A DNA stretch of 64,000 bases, taken from positions 1-64,000 of the forward strand of contig CAZJVP010000081.1 of the NCBI GenBank assembly GCA_964549615.1, given 5' to 3'. Under the pieces are notes generated by a model that saw only the letters and a list, made by a program, of their open reading frames with translations, was not told the DNA's origin and did no database searches. A program made the position numbers and the translations under genes. This DNA is from CAYVLA01 sp964549615 [NCBI: uncultured Thermococci archaeon]. GTDB taxonomy: Archaea; CAYQAE01; CAYVLA01. Shown here one piece after another: positions 9,392 to 19,443 of this stretch (position 1 is the first letter of the stretch; each line of letters opens with the position of its first letter).

Positions 9392-11557
9392 TCAGCGACG
9401 CCGCGTCACGGCCTCAAACAGCAGCAGTTCGGAGCATTGATCGGGTTTGGCACGGATCTTCAGGCCCTCGCTCCTCAACCTCCCACCTGCGAGTACGCGT
9501 TGAGCCCCACTTCTGTCAAAGCTCACCGTATACCGACGCTTCCCGTCAAGGCCTTTAGGCCTGAATATGTACTCACCTTCCTCCTTGCGCAAGTGAACGA
9601 CGGTGGCCCATCCCCGGGTCCCGTCCCGAGATACAAATTCCATGGCCAGCCAATCCCCCGACTCGACTCCGCCCGCCTCGCTGACTGGTGCATGATGGTA
9701 TACCCGGCAGGTGCAGAGCATGGGCCTGATGAAGCTCTTGTAGATGCGCGCGAAATGGGCGAACCTAGACTTGGCCTCAGGCCCAAATTCATCAACGCTC
9801 TGGGGCAGGATTGTGGTGAAGAACATCGGGGTCAGTCCCAGGGCGTACGCGCCGCGCAGCGACGTATCCAGATCCGGCATATCCGTAGGGCGGGAAAGGC
9901 CGAACGCGTTCACCAAGATCTCGGGCGGCAAGAAGACGCTCAAGCCTGCGAGCCTTCGGAAGGAGTTGAGCTGTCCGCCCGCATCGCTTGTGAAGTGCTC
10001 GTGGAACGTTCCCACCGTCGCCAAGTCCAGCCGGTATCCTCCCGCAGAGGCCTGTTGCAGGATGAGATGCGGGTACTTCGTCCGAAGGCGATCGAAGATT
10101 CCGTAGAATGCCTCATAGTACCGCATATAGTCGCTCTCGACCATCCTGGCCCTGCCGCGAGGCTTCTGTCCGCCGCCGGCTCCAGGAGGACAGTGAACGA
10201 TGCCATTCGAATCATGTCTGTACAGGTCCAGCCCATAGTGTTCGATGATGCGGACCAGCTCCGACTCCATGTACATCGCAGCCTCGGGCACGGTGAGATC
10301 CAAGTTGAATCGGATGAACCACTCCGGGTGATCCCTGAACACCTGGCTCTCCTTCCAGAAGCCTACCGGTGTCCCAGCGTCCCAAACCGCACAGGTGTCG
10401 CCGTCACGGCCCCCCTCCGTCTCAAAGTAAAGGCCGAAGAGCAGTCCCTTGCTATGGGCGTACTCGATTAGCGGGCCCAAGCCGCGTGGAAAACGGACTC
10501 TGTGGGGAACCAACCAATTGCCGTACCCGGAGACCCACGTGGGACCGTCGAGGATGAACACCTCCAGCCCCGCGGATGCGGCAACGTCGATGCACTTCAT
10601 GATGTTGGCCTCATTGAACGCCTCCCCGGGATAGTGACAGATCGCCCAATCCCCGGGCACGAGGTACTGGCTTAGAAATGCACGGTTCGGGTCGCGGGGA
10701 GGGATAACGCTGCGCCGGATGTGGTCATGCATGGCGTGGACCGCCGCATCGAAATCACCCTTGACGCACCCCAGATGCACGGTGGGGGTCTGCACGGTCT
10801 CCCCGGGCCCCAACACGCGCAGCGCTTTCGGCGCAATCGGCTCGATCTTGAACGAAACCCCCTTTCCGCGGTGAAACTCCATCTTGTAGTTGGCCGGCCA
10901 GGCGAGCTGCCCGAAGAAGTACTCACCTTTCGAGGGATTCCGGAGAACGAAGTAGGGATCGTCCCACAAACGGTCCGTGTCGTTGCGAAAGACATTGGCT
11001 CCTTTGTTCAGGGGTTCCCAGCCGAACCATCCCTCCCAGCCAACCTCCCTGCGAAGCGAGTGGCCCAGATTGAGCGGGGCATCCCTTCGCCAGAGACGGC
11101 CGGCCCAGGGAGCCAGTCCCGTCAGCGCCACGGGGCCGTCGTGGCGATTCGTGATGTCCAGCCAACGCGTCATCACCGGCGTCCCATCCACGACGGTGTG
11201 CACCCTTACGTCGATAGGGCGGACCTTGTTGGCAAGATCAACCACGAAGTGGTGATGGCCTTTGGGGGCCTCTTCCAACTCGGAGCCAGATAGGAAATGC
11301 CAGCCCGTGGCGAGCACCTCCTCAGGCTCATCGACCGAACCAGCGTACTTGAACCTAACCTCGAAAGCCTCGGAGTCCCAGAGGCGCTTGGCACGCGTGC
11401 CGACGACGACCGACCAAAGCCTCCCGCACCAACGGCCACCAACCATGGATTCCACGTAGACCGCTCCGCCGCTCGTGAAAACCACTTGATGCTCGGGCCC
11501 GCTGCACGGTGCAATCCCACATTCCCCAGCCGGTTCAGGGCGCAGGCCCCCGGTCAT
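9392..11557 (-). CDS. GH36-like alpha-galactosidase-type glycoside hydrolase
   Basis: About 721 residues from ATG 11557; the frame is open to 11638, but the added residues look non-native. There is an N-terminal beta-sandwich (about 1-260), then a TIM barrel and a C-terminal beta domain, the GH36/clan D layout. LYRHDSNG places a candidate nucleophile at Asp449, and SAGGYRLDL a candidate acid/base at Asp511. Their spacing of 62 residues fits GH36 enzymes. It would remove terminal alpha-linked galactose, N-acetylgalactosamine or a related sugar. No signal peptide is visible, so it is probably cytoplasmic. It is convergent with family A copy 2. Substrate is inferred only at clan level. Confidence 0.8.
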   Translation of the reverse strand: MTGGLRPEPAGECGIAPCSGPEHQVVFTSGGAVYVESMVGGRWCGRLWSVVVGTRAKRLWDSEAFEVRFKYAGSVDEPEEVLATGWHFLSGSELEEAPKGHHHFVVDLANKVRPIDVRVHTVVDGTPVMTRWLDITNRHDGPVALTGLAPWAGRLWRRDAPLNLGHSLRREVGWEGWFGWEPLNKGANVFRNDTDRLWDDPYFVLRNPSKGEYFFGQLAWPANYKMEFHRGKGVSFKIEPIAPKALRVLGPGETVQTPTVHLGCVKGDFDAAVHAMHDHIRRSVIPPRDPNRAFLSQYLVPGDWAICHYPGEAFNEANIMKCIDVAASAGLEVFILDGPTWVSGYGNWLVPHRVRFPRGLGPLIEYAHSKGLLFGLYFETEGGRDGDTCAVWDAGTPVGFWKESQVFRDHPEWFIRFNLDLTVPEAAMYMESELVRIIEHYGLDLYRHDSNGIVHCPPGAGGGQKPRGRARMVESDYMRYYEAFYGIFDRLRTKYPHLILQQASAGGYRLDLATVGTFHEHFTSDAGGQLNSFRRLAGLSVFLPPEILVNAFGLSRPTDMPDLDTSLRGAYALGLTPMFFTTILPQSVDEFGPEAKSRFAHFARIYKSFIRPMLCTCRVYHHAPVSEAGGVESGDWLAMEFVSRDGTRGWATVVHLRKEEGEYIFRPKGLDGKRRYTVSFDRSGAQRVLAGGRLRSEGLKIRAKPDQCSELLLFEAVTRRR

Positions 11558-11935
11558 CCTGTCGCGCCTGCGGCTTCTGGCCTTGCTTGATTCCACCGAC
11601 CTCACGCTCTTTTTGCTCCCGGCGGTTGCACCACCCATTGATAACTGGCAGTGGCATCAAAGCAGCCCTTATCGCCTGCCCGTGCGATCTGGTGCGGTCG
11701 ACCGGGGCAGAGGCCATCGTCAACGTCATGTTCACGTTATGGCTGGCCGCGGAAGGTATCTGGAAGAGAACCGTCCCGACTGCGTCTCTGATCGCAGACC
11801 CACGACCCCGACGATCCTCGTCGCCCAGAAGTCCAACCAAGTCCAACGGGATTCTTTCGGCCAAGTCGGCGAGCACCGTGCTGCGGGAGCGGGAGATGCC
11901 ATAAAGTTAAGAGCCGCCAAGCTTGCGTCGGTGGC
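11558..11935. promoter_or_regulatory. Divergent promoter region between GH36-like and GHL-like genes
   Basis: This 378-base gap lies between divergent glycosidase genes. ATAAAGTTAA at 11901-11910 is a TATA candidate about 31 nt before GTG 11936, so the plus-strand gene is probably leaderless. No clear TATA element was found for the minus strand. Confidence 0.45.
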
Positions 11936-13504
11936 GTGTCTGTTCCGAAGACTTGGCTTGCGCGCAGCGAGGTGTACGGCGAAGCCATCCGGGATTGGGT
12001 GCAGCTCAGCCGCTACCGCTTCGATTTCGTGACCCACGTGCCCCCGCTGAAGGAGTGGATGACCCGGCTTCGATCCATCGGCAGCAGGCCGATTCCGTAT
12101 GTCACGATGTATCAACAGCCCATGTCTTGCACCTACCAGGGCATCGATCTGAGGAAGCATACGGACTGGATCGAGGTCGACCGAGCCGGAAACTGGAAGA
12201 GAACCAGCTTCTGGGATAGCGAGGACCAGAAGAACTGGTACATCACATGCCCCAACACCGCTGGCTACGTTGATGCCATCCTCAAACACGTCTCGTCCCT
12301 CATGGAGGCCGGGGCGGCAGGCATATTTGTCGATAACGTAGGGATCAGGCAGAAGTGTTTCGGCCCCGAGTACGGCGTCCACGAGCATGCCTTCCCGGAC
12401 CAGACGGAGGCCTTCGCGGCGTTGCTGGGGAAGGCAAGGGAGGTGGTGCGGAAGCATGATCCGGAGGGGGTTCTGTTGCTGAATTCCGCCAGCCCCGATA
12501 CCCTGCCGGACGAGTTTTGGGCGAACGCAGACGCCGACATGGCGGAGTCCTACATATGCACTTGGGTTTCGGACAAGCGCTGGCTCGACTGGCACGGACA
12601 ATGGAACTCCATGGGCCGAAAGGTATCCAGATGGATCGACAAGGGCAAGGCCGTTCTAGCCCTGAGCTACCTTGGGCACACGAAAAACCCCATCAAGGAC
12701 GATGCCTACTTCTGCTACTGTTCGGCCCGTCTTTCGGGCTTCCTCTGGTCGGCCGGCGGAGACATCCTCAAAGGCGACCTGGCAGAGGTTCTCTACAGCG
12801 TGCGTCTCGGCCCGGCCGTCGGACCGGAGATGGAGAAGGACGGGATACATTACAGAGAGTTCGAGCAAGGTGTGATCGCCGTGAACCCTGAGAAAGAACC
12901 TAGGAACATCTCCCTCTCCGGTCGCCCCGGCCACAGGATTCTGGACCTTTATGATCAGTCGGTCGTGTCAAACTGGGGTCGGAATGCCACGGTGGTTATC
13001 CCGCCGGAGTCCGGCCGTGTGTACCTGTACGAGCCAGGAGAACCGTGCCCTGACCCTGAGCCCCACATGCTCAAAATATCAACCTTACCAGCACTTGGCA
13101 ACGTCAAGTTCCTCGTCGACGGGGTTGAGACCTTCACGCATAGCGGGCGCTGGACCACGGCCTATGAGAAGGGCCCCGCGTTCGGAACAGTGACCTTGAA
13201 GTACGGAAGGCCGGGGAAGCACGTGGTCGAAGCTGCGGACGTGAGGGCCAAGGGCCTTGAGATCTCAAAAGGCTATGGCTCGATCGAGAAGCTTGGGCAG
13301 CTCATGGACCCTGCCGAGCCCACGAAGCCGATGAAAGGAACCGCTTACCGCTTCGCAGGGTGGAGGCTTGAGAAACGGACCATTGCGTCCAGAACGATCA
13401 CGGCCCACGTTGAGGATGAGACCCACCTCGTTGCTTTGTACGCCAGATGCCCCAGGCGCATGCGCAAGAGAAAGCCGCAAGCCCGCCATGAACGGCCGTC
13501 ATGA
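11936..13504 (+). CDS. Putative TIM-barrel glycosyl hydrolase (GHL15-like) with C-terminal beta domains
   Basis: A protein of 522 residues from GTG 11936, supported by the TATA box upstream. Residues 1 to about 300 resemble hypothetical glycosyl hydrolase barrels: PIPYVTMYQQ, WYITCPNTAGYVDAILKHV, GAAGIFVDNVG (candidate catalytic Asp), and ADMAESYICTW. A small all-beta domain at about 330-385 ends the barrel, as in GH13/GH29-type enzymes. A second beta domain follows (LGNVKFLVDGVETFTHSGRW), resembling a PEGA-like or immunoglobulin-like fold. No signal peptide is visible from this start. Substrate is unknown. It precedes family A copy 3 on the same strand. Confidence 0.65.
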   Translation: MSVPKTWLARSEVYGEAIRDWVQLSRYRFDFVTHVPPLKEWMTRLRSIGSRPIPYVTMYQQPMSCTYQGIDLRKHTDWIEVDRAGNWKRTSFWDSEDQKNWYITCPNTAGYVDAILKHVSSLMEAGAAGIFVDNVGIRQKCFGPEYGVHEHAFPDQTEAFAALLGKAREVVRKHDPEGVLLLNSASPDTLPDEFWANADADMAESYICTWVSDKRWLDWHGQWNSMGRKVSRWIDKGKAVLALSYLGHTKNPIKDDAYFCYCSARLSGFLWSAGGDILKGDLAEVLYSVRLGPAVGPEMEKDGIHYREFEQGVIAVNPEKEPRNISLSGRPGHRILDLYDQSVVSNWGRNATVVIPPESGRVYLYEPGEPCPDPEPHMLKISTLPALGNVKFLVDGVETFTHSGRWTTAYEKGPAFGTVTLKYGRPGKHVVEAADVRAKGLEISKGYGSIEKLGQLMDPAEPTKPMKGTAYRFAGWRLEKRTIASRTITAHVEDETHLVALYARCPRRMRKRKPQARHERPS

Positions 13505-13607
13505 CCCAGCTCGACGGAAACGGGCCCGCATGATCCAACAGACATACACATCGATGGACGCACACACTTGTATTCCCACGCCCGGCCGCACCTTTTTTCA
13601 AGGCCGC

Positions 13608-14867
13608 GTGATACGCGCCAACGCCTTGAGATTTCCGGCGGTCCGGCGTGCGGTGTGGCTGGCCTTTTCGGTGGCCCTCCTCGCTTTTGCGCACGCAAAG
13701 GTTGATCCGTCCTCTGGCGTGATCAGGGTCATTTCCATCGGCGAATCGTATTATCCTGAGACGAGGTTGCCCTTCATGCTCAGAGCGGATCCCAGGATAT
13801 CGTACCAGCCCGTCCCGACCAACTGGTACGAGGGAACATTTCAGGCCGTCGGACGAGACCGAAAGGACGCCGAGAAATTCCTGCGTCTGTACATCCCCCG
13901 CACCTACGAGAGGTTCGTCGAGGGCTACGACGTGATCCTGCTGTCCGACTTTGAGGTGGACATCATACCGCCTGAGCAGTTCGTCTGGATGGAGGTGTCC
14001 GTGCGCCAAGACGGCATGGGCATAGGCAAATATGAGATGAACTATGATCCAGCGCACTGGCGCACCTTCGACCTCTTCAGGACACTGGCCGTCTACGACG
14101 CTTTTCCGACGGATCTAATCTGGGGAAAGGAGTTCAGCGGGGTTGGGCTCTATGCCGTTCGGATGGAGGCGACGGGCAGGCCGCATCCTATCCTGGATCT
14201 ACCCAACATGATCAACGACAGGATTCCTGTCGACATAGGCAGCGGCAAGGCTGGCTACGAGCAGCCACGGCCCGGAGCGCTCGTGATCGCGAGGTATGCG
14301 CCCAACGACGAGCCCGGCATCATCCTTCGAAGATACGGGGAGGGCAACGCCATGACCTGCGTGCCGGGCCACGACACCATCGACTGGAGCCTTTCCGAGT
14401 ACTGGCCCTACACGGTCGATTTCTGGATCAACCAAGTCTGGTACCTTGCGGGCATAGAAATCCCCAGCGACATCGGATCGATCCACAACCTCCGGCAAGA
14501 ATTCCTTTCATATTCCGCGCAGAGAACCCTCGCCCTTTCCACGATCGATTTCATCGAGAGATTCGGCGCCCGAACCGGAGCGCTGTATGAAAGGCTTGCT
14601 GAGACGGACCGCAAGAAGATGCAGGCTGACGAACTCTACAGGAAAGACAGGCTGGAAGACAGCGTGGACATGATGGAGCAGGCCCTGGAAGGCCTGCGGC
14701 AGGTCGCGGCTGAGTCGGTCAAGGTCAAGGCGGCCACGCTCATCTGGATCTACTCGGTGGAGTGGGCGGCGGTGAGCGGTACCGGGGTCCTGACTGGCCT
14801 GATCCTTTGGACCCTCATGATCAGAAGGCGTTTTTACCGCGAGGCGGGCCTAACCAGGTCCGGTTGA
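13608..14867 (+). CDS. Membrane-anchored GATase-like surface protein (paralogue family A, copy 3)
   Basis: The frame is open from 13368, inside the previous gene, so the start is uncertain. GTG 13608 or TTG 13626 puts the signal peptide (AVRRAVWLAFSVALLAFAHA) at the N-terminus, as in the other copies; ATG 13530 and 13554 are alternatives. The protein of about 419 residues has the family order: RVISIGESYY, LYIPRTYERFVEGYDVILLSD, PPEQFVWMEVSVRQDGM, a long central domain, WPYTVDFWINQVWYL, FIERFGARTGALYERL, a helical stretch, then KAATLIWIYSVEWAAV, a membrane helix and MIRRRFYREAGLT. It is one of the more divergent copies, lacking the FLPF motif. Function is unknown. Confidence 0.7.
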   Translation: MIRANALRFPAVRRAVWLAFSVALLAFAHAKVDPSSGVIRVISIGESYYPETRLPFMLRADPRISYQPVPTNWYEGTFQAVGRDRKDAEKFLRLYIPRTYERFVEGYDVILLSDFEVDIIPPEQFVWMEVSVRQDGMGIGKYEMNYDPAHWRTFDLFRTLAVYDAFPTDLIWGKEFSGVGLYAVRMEATGRPHPILDLPNMINDRIPVDIGSGKAGYEQPRPGALVIARYAPNDEPGIILRRYGEGNAMTCVPGHDTIDWSLSEYWPYTVDFWINQVWYLAGIEIPSDIGSIHNLRQEFLSYSAQRTLALSTIDFIERFGARTGALYERLAETDRKKMQADELYRKDRLEDSVDMMEQALEGLRQVAAESVKVKAATLIWIYSVEWAAVSGTGVLTGLILWTLMIRRRFYREAGLTRSG

Positions 14868-15416
14868 GACTGGAGGCTTCTGCCGCGCAGTCCAGTCAAG
14901 CCCGCCGCGCGAGGTGTCGGGGGAAGCCATGGGACCCGGTCGCGGGCCGAAACCAAGCCTCCCGCCGCAAGGCTGCGGCTGATCGCTGAACCGCCATCGG
15001 CGTTGAAGGCACGCGCAAGCCCCTGGCAACCCGATGACTCTGATTTCGATCGCGAGAACGAGAACATGTACGTCTCAGCATGGAGAAGAAATCCATGGCG
15101 AATGTGCTTGAAGGGACTGCCCTTGCGGAGGCTCGGACAAACCCCAGCAGGGAACCCCAGCCGCTCGGCCAGCCGGGGCCGCCCACGTCAATGCTGCTGG
15201 GTTGCGAGAAGACTTATAAGATTCGATTCCGGGTTCCGGGGAGGCGAACGAAGCTTCACGGGAATGGTGCTCCGCAAAGGGCGGGGAAGGGGCGGCTTGG
15301 TCGCCAAGACATGAAACTTCTCACAGCGACAACCAACCCGGCGGAGGCCACTGGGCACGAAACTCGACAACTCATACAGTCACGACGCATCGCATTGAGC
15401 ACGCAGGCGAAATGAC
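14868..15416. promoter_or_regulatory. Intergenic region with candidate promoter upstream of the ABC transporter
   Basis: Over these 549 bases I find no recognisable gene. GACTTATAAGATT at about 15210-15222 is a good TATA-like element. If used, transcription would start near 15245, leaving a leader of about 170 nt before the ABC ATPase, or a small transcript. No riboswitch or RNA family was recognised. Confidence 0.4.
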
Positions 15417-16448
15417 ATGAAAGACCTTGCGATCAGGACGGATGGCCTGACGAAGACATTCGGGGATTTCGTGGCGGTCGACCACGTGACCTTCGAGGTG
15501 AAGAAGGGCGAGATCTTCGGTTTTCTGGGGCCGAACGGAGCCGGGAAATCAACGACCATAAGGATGCTATGCACCCTGAGCAGGCCCACCGAGGGCACTG
15601 CAACCGTGGCTGGCTACGACATCGTGAAAGAGGACGCAAAGGTTAGGGAGCACATAGGCCTGGTCTCCGAGAAGATGATAATGTACAACGAGCTCACCGC
15701 CAAGGAAAACCTGAGCCTCTTCGGGAGGATGTACGACATACCGAAGGATGTCTTGGAGACGAGGATACGTGAACTGCTGCAGTTCGTGCACTTGGAGAAG
15801 TGGGCAGACAACAGGATAGGGACGTTTTCAACCGGCATGAAACAGAGGATAAACGTCATCCGCGCCATGCTGAACCAGCCGGAGATCCTTTTCCTCGACG
15901 AGCCCACGCTCGGGCTGGACCCGGCCTCGACCGCTGAGATCCGGGAATTGATTCGAGAGATCAACGCGGAGAGCGGGACCACGATGATCCTCACGACCCA
16001 CATGATGGTCGAGGCAGACATGCTGTGCGGCAGGATAGGCATAATCGATCGCGGGAAGATCGTTGCGCTCGACACGCCTGCGAACCTGAAGAAGATCGTT
16101 TCCGGTACCGACACCACCATACTGGAGTTTGAGATCCCCCATATCGGCCCCTCCCTCATTGCAGCGATCAGGTCGCTTGAATGCGTCGGCTCGATCGTGC
16201 AGGCCGATGAAACCCACGTGAAGGTCCATGCCAAGGGAGACGATTCATTCGACGTCCTGGTGGACACCATACGGAGGGAGGGAGGCAGGATCAAGACTGT
16301 AAGGAACCTCGAGCCGTCACTGGAGGACGTCTTCCTCCACATAACTGGCCGAGAGGTGAGGGACAAGGTTTCCGACGAGGCCAAGGCACCGCACATGAGG
16401 GGGCCACGGCACGGATGGGATCGTGTCAACGAGAGGGTGAGGCGGTAG
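15417..16448 (+). CDS. ABC transporter ATP-binding protein (ABC-2/NatA-DrrA type)
   Basis: A protein of 343 residues. Walker A is GPNGAGKST (about residue 40), the signature loop FSTGMKQR, Walker B ILFLDEPTLGLDP, and the switch histidine lies in TTHMM. Residues from about 225 form the C-terminal DUF4162-like beta domain common in NatA/DrrA/CcmA-type exporters. It powers the permease encoded one base after its stop. Such pairs export sodium, drugs, lipids or polysaccharide precursors; the cargo cannot be told. The position between two family A genes makes surface-component export possible. Confidence 0.95.
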   Translation: MKDLAIRTDGLTKTFGDFVAVDHVTFEVKKGEIFGFLGPNGAGKSTTIRMLCTLSRPTEGTATVAGYDIVKEDAKVREHIGLVSEKMIMYNELTAKENLSLFGRMYDIPKDVLETRIRELLQFVHLEKWADNRIGTFSTGMKQRINVIRAMLNQPEILFLDEPTLGLDPASTAEIRELIREINAESGTTMILTTHMMVEADMLCGRIGIIDRGKIVALDTPANLKKIVSGTDTTILEFEIPHIGPSLIAAIRSLECVGSIVQADETHVKVHAKGDDSFDVLVDTIRREGGRIKTVRNLEPSLEDVFLHITGREVRDKVSDEAKAPHMRGPRHGWDRVNERVRR

Positions 16449-16449
16449 C

Positions 16450-17667
16450 ATGGGCGCGAGGAGGGTGTTGCGACACAGCGTATGGATTTGCTGGAAGGAT
16501 CTGCTCGAGTTCTCAAGGAGCAGACTAAGGCTGACGATGCTCGTCCTGATGCCGCTGTTCATGATGGGCATGGTGGGATTCATATTCCCGTCGAGCAGCA
16601 CCATGAAGCACCAGCCGGTGGCGATTGCGAACCAGGATGAGGGAGCAACTGCCGCAACGCCCAGCGGTGGCCCCGCTTACATCTCGTACGGCAGCATCTT
16701 CTTGGGCCAACTTGAGATGATGAACAACCAGACGGGAATGATGGACCTCAGCACCGCCAAGGACTTCGACGAGATAAGGCGCAAGATCCAAGATGGGAAG
16801 ATCAGCGGCGGGATCATCATACCCTCCAACTTCACATCGGAGATGTTGTCAGGAAAACAGGGCCAGATATCGGTCATAACCGACCAGTCCAACCCCCAGA
16901 TATCGTTGATGATCCAAACCACGCTCTCTAAGACGATCGAGTCCATGGGCACCCAGCTGGCAATCCAGAACCTCAACAGCACATACCACGTCCCCCTCGC
17001 CCGAGCGATCGCGATCATCAAGCCCTATGACGTCCAATTCAAGGGCGTCGTCCCCGGAGAGCCGAACTACTTCGAGTTCGTCGCGCCGGGGATCATCTCG
17101 ATGGTGGTGATGATGTCGCTGATGACTGGGCTCCCGCACGCGATCTCGTACGAGAAGGACATGGGAACCCTAGACGGGATGTTGGTCGCCCCCATAAACC
17201 GGCTCTCGATCATCCTCGGCAAGGTCATTGCCCAGACCGTCAGGGGCATGGTGCAGGGCTTCATAATCTTCGTGCTCGCCGTCTTCCTCTTCGGGGTCGT
17301 CATCTACGGCAGCATACCGCTGGTGATAGGACTCATCCTCCTGACCGTATTCAGCTTCGTTGGACTCGGGATACTGATCACGTCCTTTGCTGACAAGGAG
17401 GAGACGGCCACGATGGTCATGATGACGCTGATGTTCCCGATGATGTTCATGAGCGGCGTTTTCTTCCCGATTCAGCAGATGCCGTGGTATATGCAGGATG
17501 TGTCGCGGCTTCTGCCCCTGACGTATGCAGCCAGGGCGCTCAGGAAGGTCGTGGTTCTCGGCGCGGGAGTGTCGGCAGTATCAACCGAGATCGCCGTGCT
17601 CTTCGGATTCGGGCTGGTGCTACTGCTCATAGCCCTGCCCATGTTCAAAGCCGCAATGAGCAGGTAG
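16450..17667 (+). CDS. ABC-2 type transporter permease
   Basis: A protein of 405 residues with an N-terminal membrane helix, a large exterior loop (about 40-190), and five further membrane helices from about 205 to the end, including GIISMVVMMSLMTGLP and the NatB/ABC2-membrane motif YEKDMGTLDGMLVAPINR. It starts one base after the ATPase stop, so the two form an operon and a likely 2+2 exporter complex. Family members include NatB and YhgE/Pip-like permeases with a large extracytoplasmic domain. Cargo is unknown. Confidence 0.92.
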   Translation: MGARRVLRHSVWICWKDLLEFSRSRLRLTMLVLMPLFMMGMVGFIFPSSSTMKHQPVAIANQDEGATAATPSGGPAYISYGSIFLGQLEMMNNQTGMMDLSTAKDFDEIRRKIQDGKISGGIIIPSNFTSEMLSGKQGQISVITDQSNPQISLMIQTTLSKTIESMGTQLAIQNLNSTYHVPLARAIAIIKPYDVQFKGVVPGEPNYFEFVAPGIISMVVMMSLMTGLPHAISYEKDMGTLDGMLVAPINRLSIILGKVIAQTVRGMVQGFIIFVLAVFLFGVVIYGSIPLVIGLILLTVFSFVGLGILITSFADKEETATMVMMTLMFPMMFMSGVFFPIQQMPWYMQDVSRLLPLTYAARALRKVVVLGAGVSAVSTEIAVLFGFGLVLLLIALPMFKAAMSR

Positions 17668-18063
17668 TGGCAAGGGTCATCTGCCCGATGCAAGCAGCAT
17701 ATACCTCAGAGTGAGGCGGACCGACTTCCTGCGACTCGGGACATATCCTGATGCAAAGCACTAAGCCGCTGCACCCGCTAGGTCCCACTCGCCCGGAAAG
17801 AGGGAGCACACAAAATCCTCACAACCGATACGGACTTCAGAGGATTATGCGAAGCAGGGAGTTCGGGTACCTGAACCCAGTGCTCAGGAGGGTACTGGCA
17901 CCCTCGGACAGGGGACCGTCCAACAACACGGAGTACGTGGCGGATCGCCTCAAGCCCGCCCTTGCCTAGCCAGGGGCTGACTGCCCGAGAAAGATATCAG
18001 GACGCGGTGGCATGGAGGATGGGGCTGGAAAGGATAGGAAGGCTTGCCTAGGGGCGATTCGAG
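17668..18063. other. Intergenic stretch without recognisable gene
   Basis: These 396 bases lie between the permease and family A copy 4. A 72-codon open frame (17751-17969) has no recognisable motif and no ribosome site. I see no RNA gene. Confidence 0.4.
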
Positions 18064-19353
18064 GTGCTTCATGCTAACGCTGACGAGCGACGGGCCCCAA
18101 GGTACGTGTGCAAGCGTACGTCAGCAACCGGTCGATGGCTGAGGGCATATCATGCACGCCGTTCACCCGTCGCAGTAGCGGTCTGGATTGTCCTAGCCTC
18201 CGCCGTGCTCGGGTTAATCGCCCCGGGCCGCTGCGCCTCGACCCAGAGCGAAAACGCCCAGATATCAGGCTTCCTGATGGGGCACTCCCAGTGGATCTGG
18301 GCCAACCCATTCCGCATCCTTTTCATCCGCGACCCCTTGTTTCGCCACGCGATCTATCCGCTTCCTCCCTTCATCTCGGAACAGGACAAGACAAAGCTCG
18401 ACAGGGTCTACTACCCGCGGACGAGGGATCTGCTCATCAACAACTACGATCTCATGGTCTTCCACGACATAAGGACGCCCTTCACTGCGAGGCAGGTGTA
18501 TGACCTCGACTACGCCTTCAGGGAAGCCGGGATGACAGCGATGTGCGGCCTATGCCTAGGCTGGGACTATGCATGGCAACCGACCATACTGGCGGACGTG
18601 CTGCCGATATCCGAACACGGTAGCGTGAGCCCCTTCTTCAGACCGTACTACGTCAAGTTCCGCAAGGAAAGGGATCCCGTGTTCCTCCCGTTCATCGAAC
18701 TTGGGATCGAAAGGGTCGTCGGGGACCAGTACTGCCAGATGCGCGCCAAAGAAGGAGCAACCGTATGGGGAGATGTCAAGCCCTACGACATCCCTTGGAT
18801 GGTGTCGTGGAGGCCCGGCGGCACGGATTCCGGGATGCAGTGGGTCGTCTCACACACGTTCGAAAGTTGGTGGGCGGAGGAGAATAACCCCTACGCGCTT
18901 GACGTGGCGACGAACATGATCTTCTACTCGCTTGGACGGCCCCTCGTGAGCGACATACACCTGAGGAGGGAGGCTCGACGCCTCTTCACGAACTTCCAGA
19001 CACAGAAATCGATCGTGCTCTCCATGATGGAGTGGGCGGAGAACTTCGGTGCCAACGTCGCCTCCATCTCCGAGAGGCTGAACGACCTGGAACGGGACAT
19101 GGATGAAGCCCGAGCGCACTACATACAGCAGGACTATCCGGCAGCGATCTTCTTCCTCGAATCCCTATCGGCCATCGTTGAGGGGATCACCCGGGATGCT
19201 TTGCATCTGAAGGACCAAGCCATGTTCTGGGTGTACACATCCGAATGGCTCATTGTGACCGCCACCGGAATCCTCGCTGGGGCCGCGGTCTGGAGCCTCA
19301 TGCTTAGAAGGATGATGTACTTGCAGGTTGGCACCACGAAGCTGCAGCGTTGA
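18064..19353 (+). CDS. Membrane-anchored GATase-like surface protein (paralogue family A, copy 4)
   Basis: A protein of 429 residues from GTG 18064; a later GTG about 14 codons in is possible. The signal peptide core is VAVAVWIVLASAVLGLI. Motifs shared with copies 2 and 5: DPLFRHAIYPLPP, YYPRTRDLLINNYDLMVF, FTARQVYDLDYAFREAGM, RDPVFLPFIELGIERV, GATVWGDVKPYDIPWMVSW, NPYALDVATNMIFYS, EWAENFGANV, LKDQAMFWVYTSEW, then a membrane helix and MLRRMMYLQVGTTK. A helical, coiled segment (about 320-385) lies between the exterior domain and the anchor. The GH20 gene begins 90 nt downstream on the same strand. Function is unknown. Confidence 0.75.
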   Translation: MLHANADERRAPRYVCKRTSATGRWLRAYHARRSPVAVAVWIVLASAVLGLIAPGRCASTQSENAQISGFLMGHSQWIWANPFRILFIRDPLFRHAIYPLPPFISEQDKTKLDRVYYPRTRDLLINNYDLMVFHDIRTPFTARQVYDLDYAFREAGMTAMCGLCLGWDYAWQPTILADVLPISEHGSVSPFFRPYYVKFRKERDPVFLPFIELGIERVVGDQYCQMRAKEGATVWGDVKPYDIPWMVSWRPGGTDSGMQWVVSHTFESWWAEENNPYALDVATNMIFYSLGRPLVSDIHLRREARRLFTNFQTQKSIVLSMMEWAENFGANVASISERLNDLERDMDEARAHYIQQDYPAAIFFLESLSAIVEGITRDALHLKDQAMFWVYTSEWLIVTATGILAGAAVWSLMLRRMMYLQVGTTKLQR

Positions 19354-19443
19354 TTCTACCGCCGCATCCTGCGCCCGCCGTCCGAGGACCATGACACTTA
19401 ACAGGCATGTGCCAGACGAACGGTCGCGCCGAAGGACAGGAGG

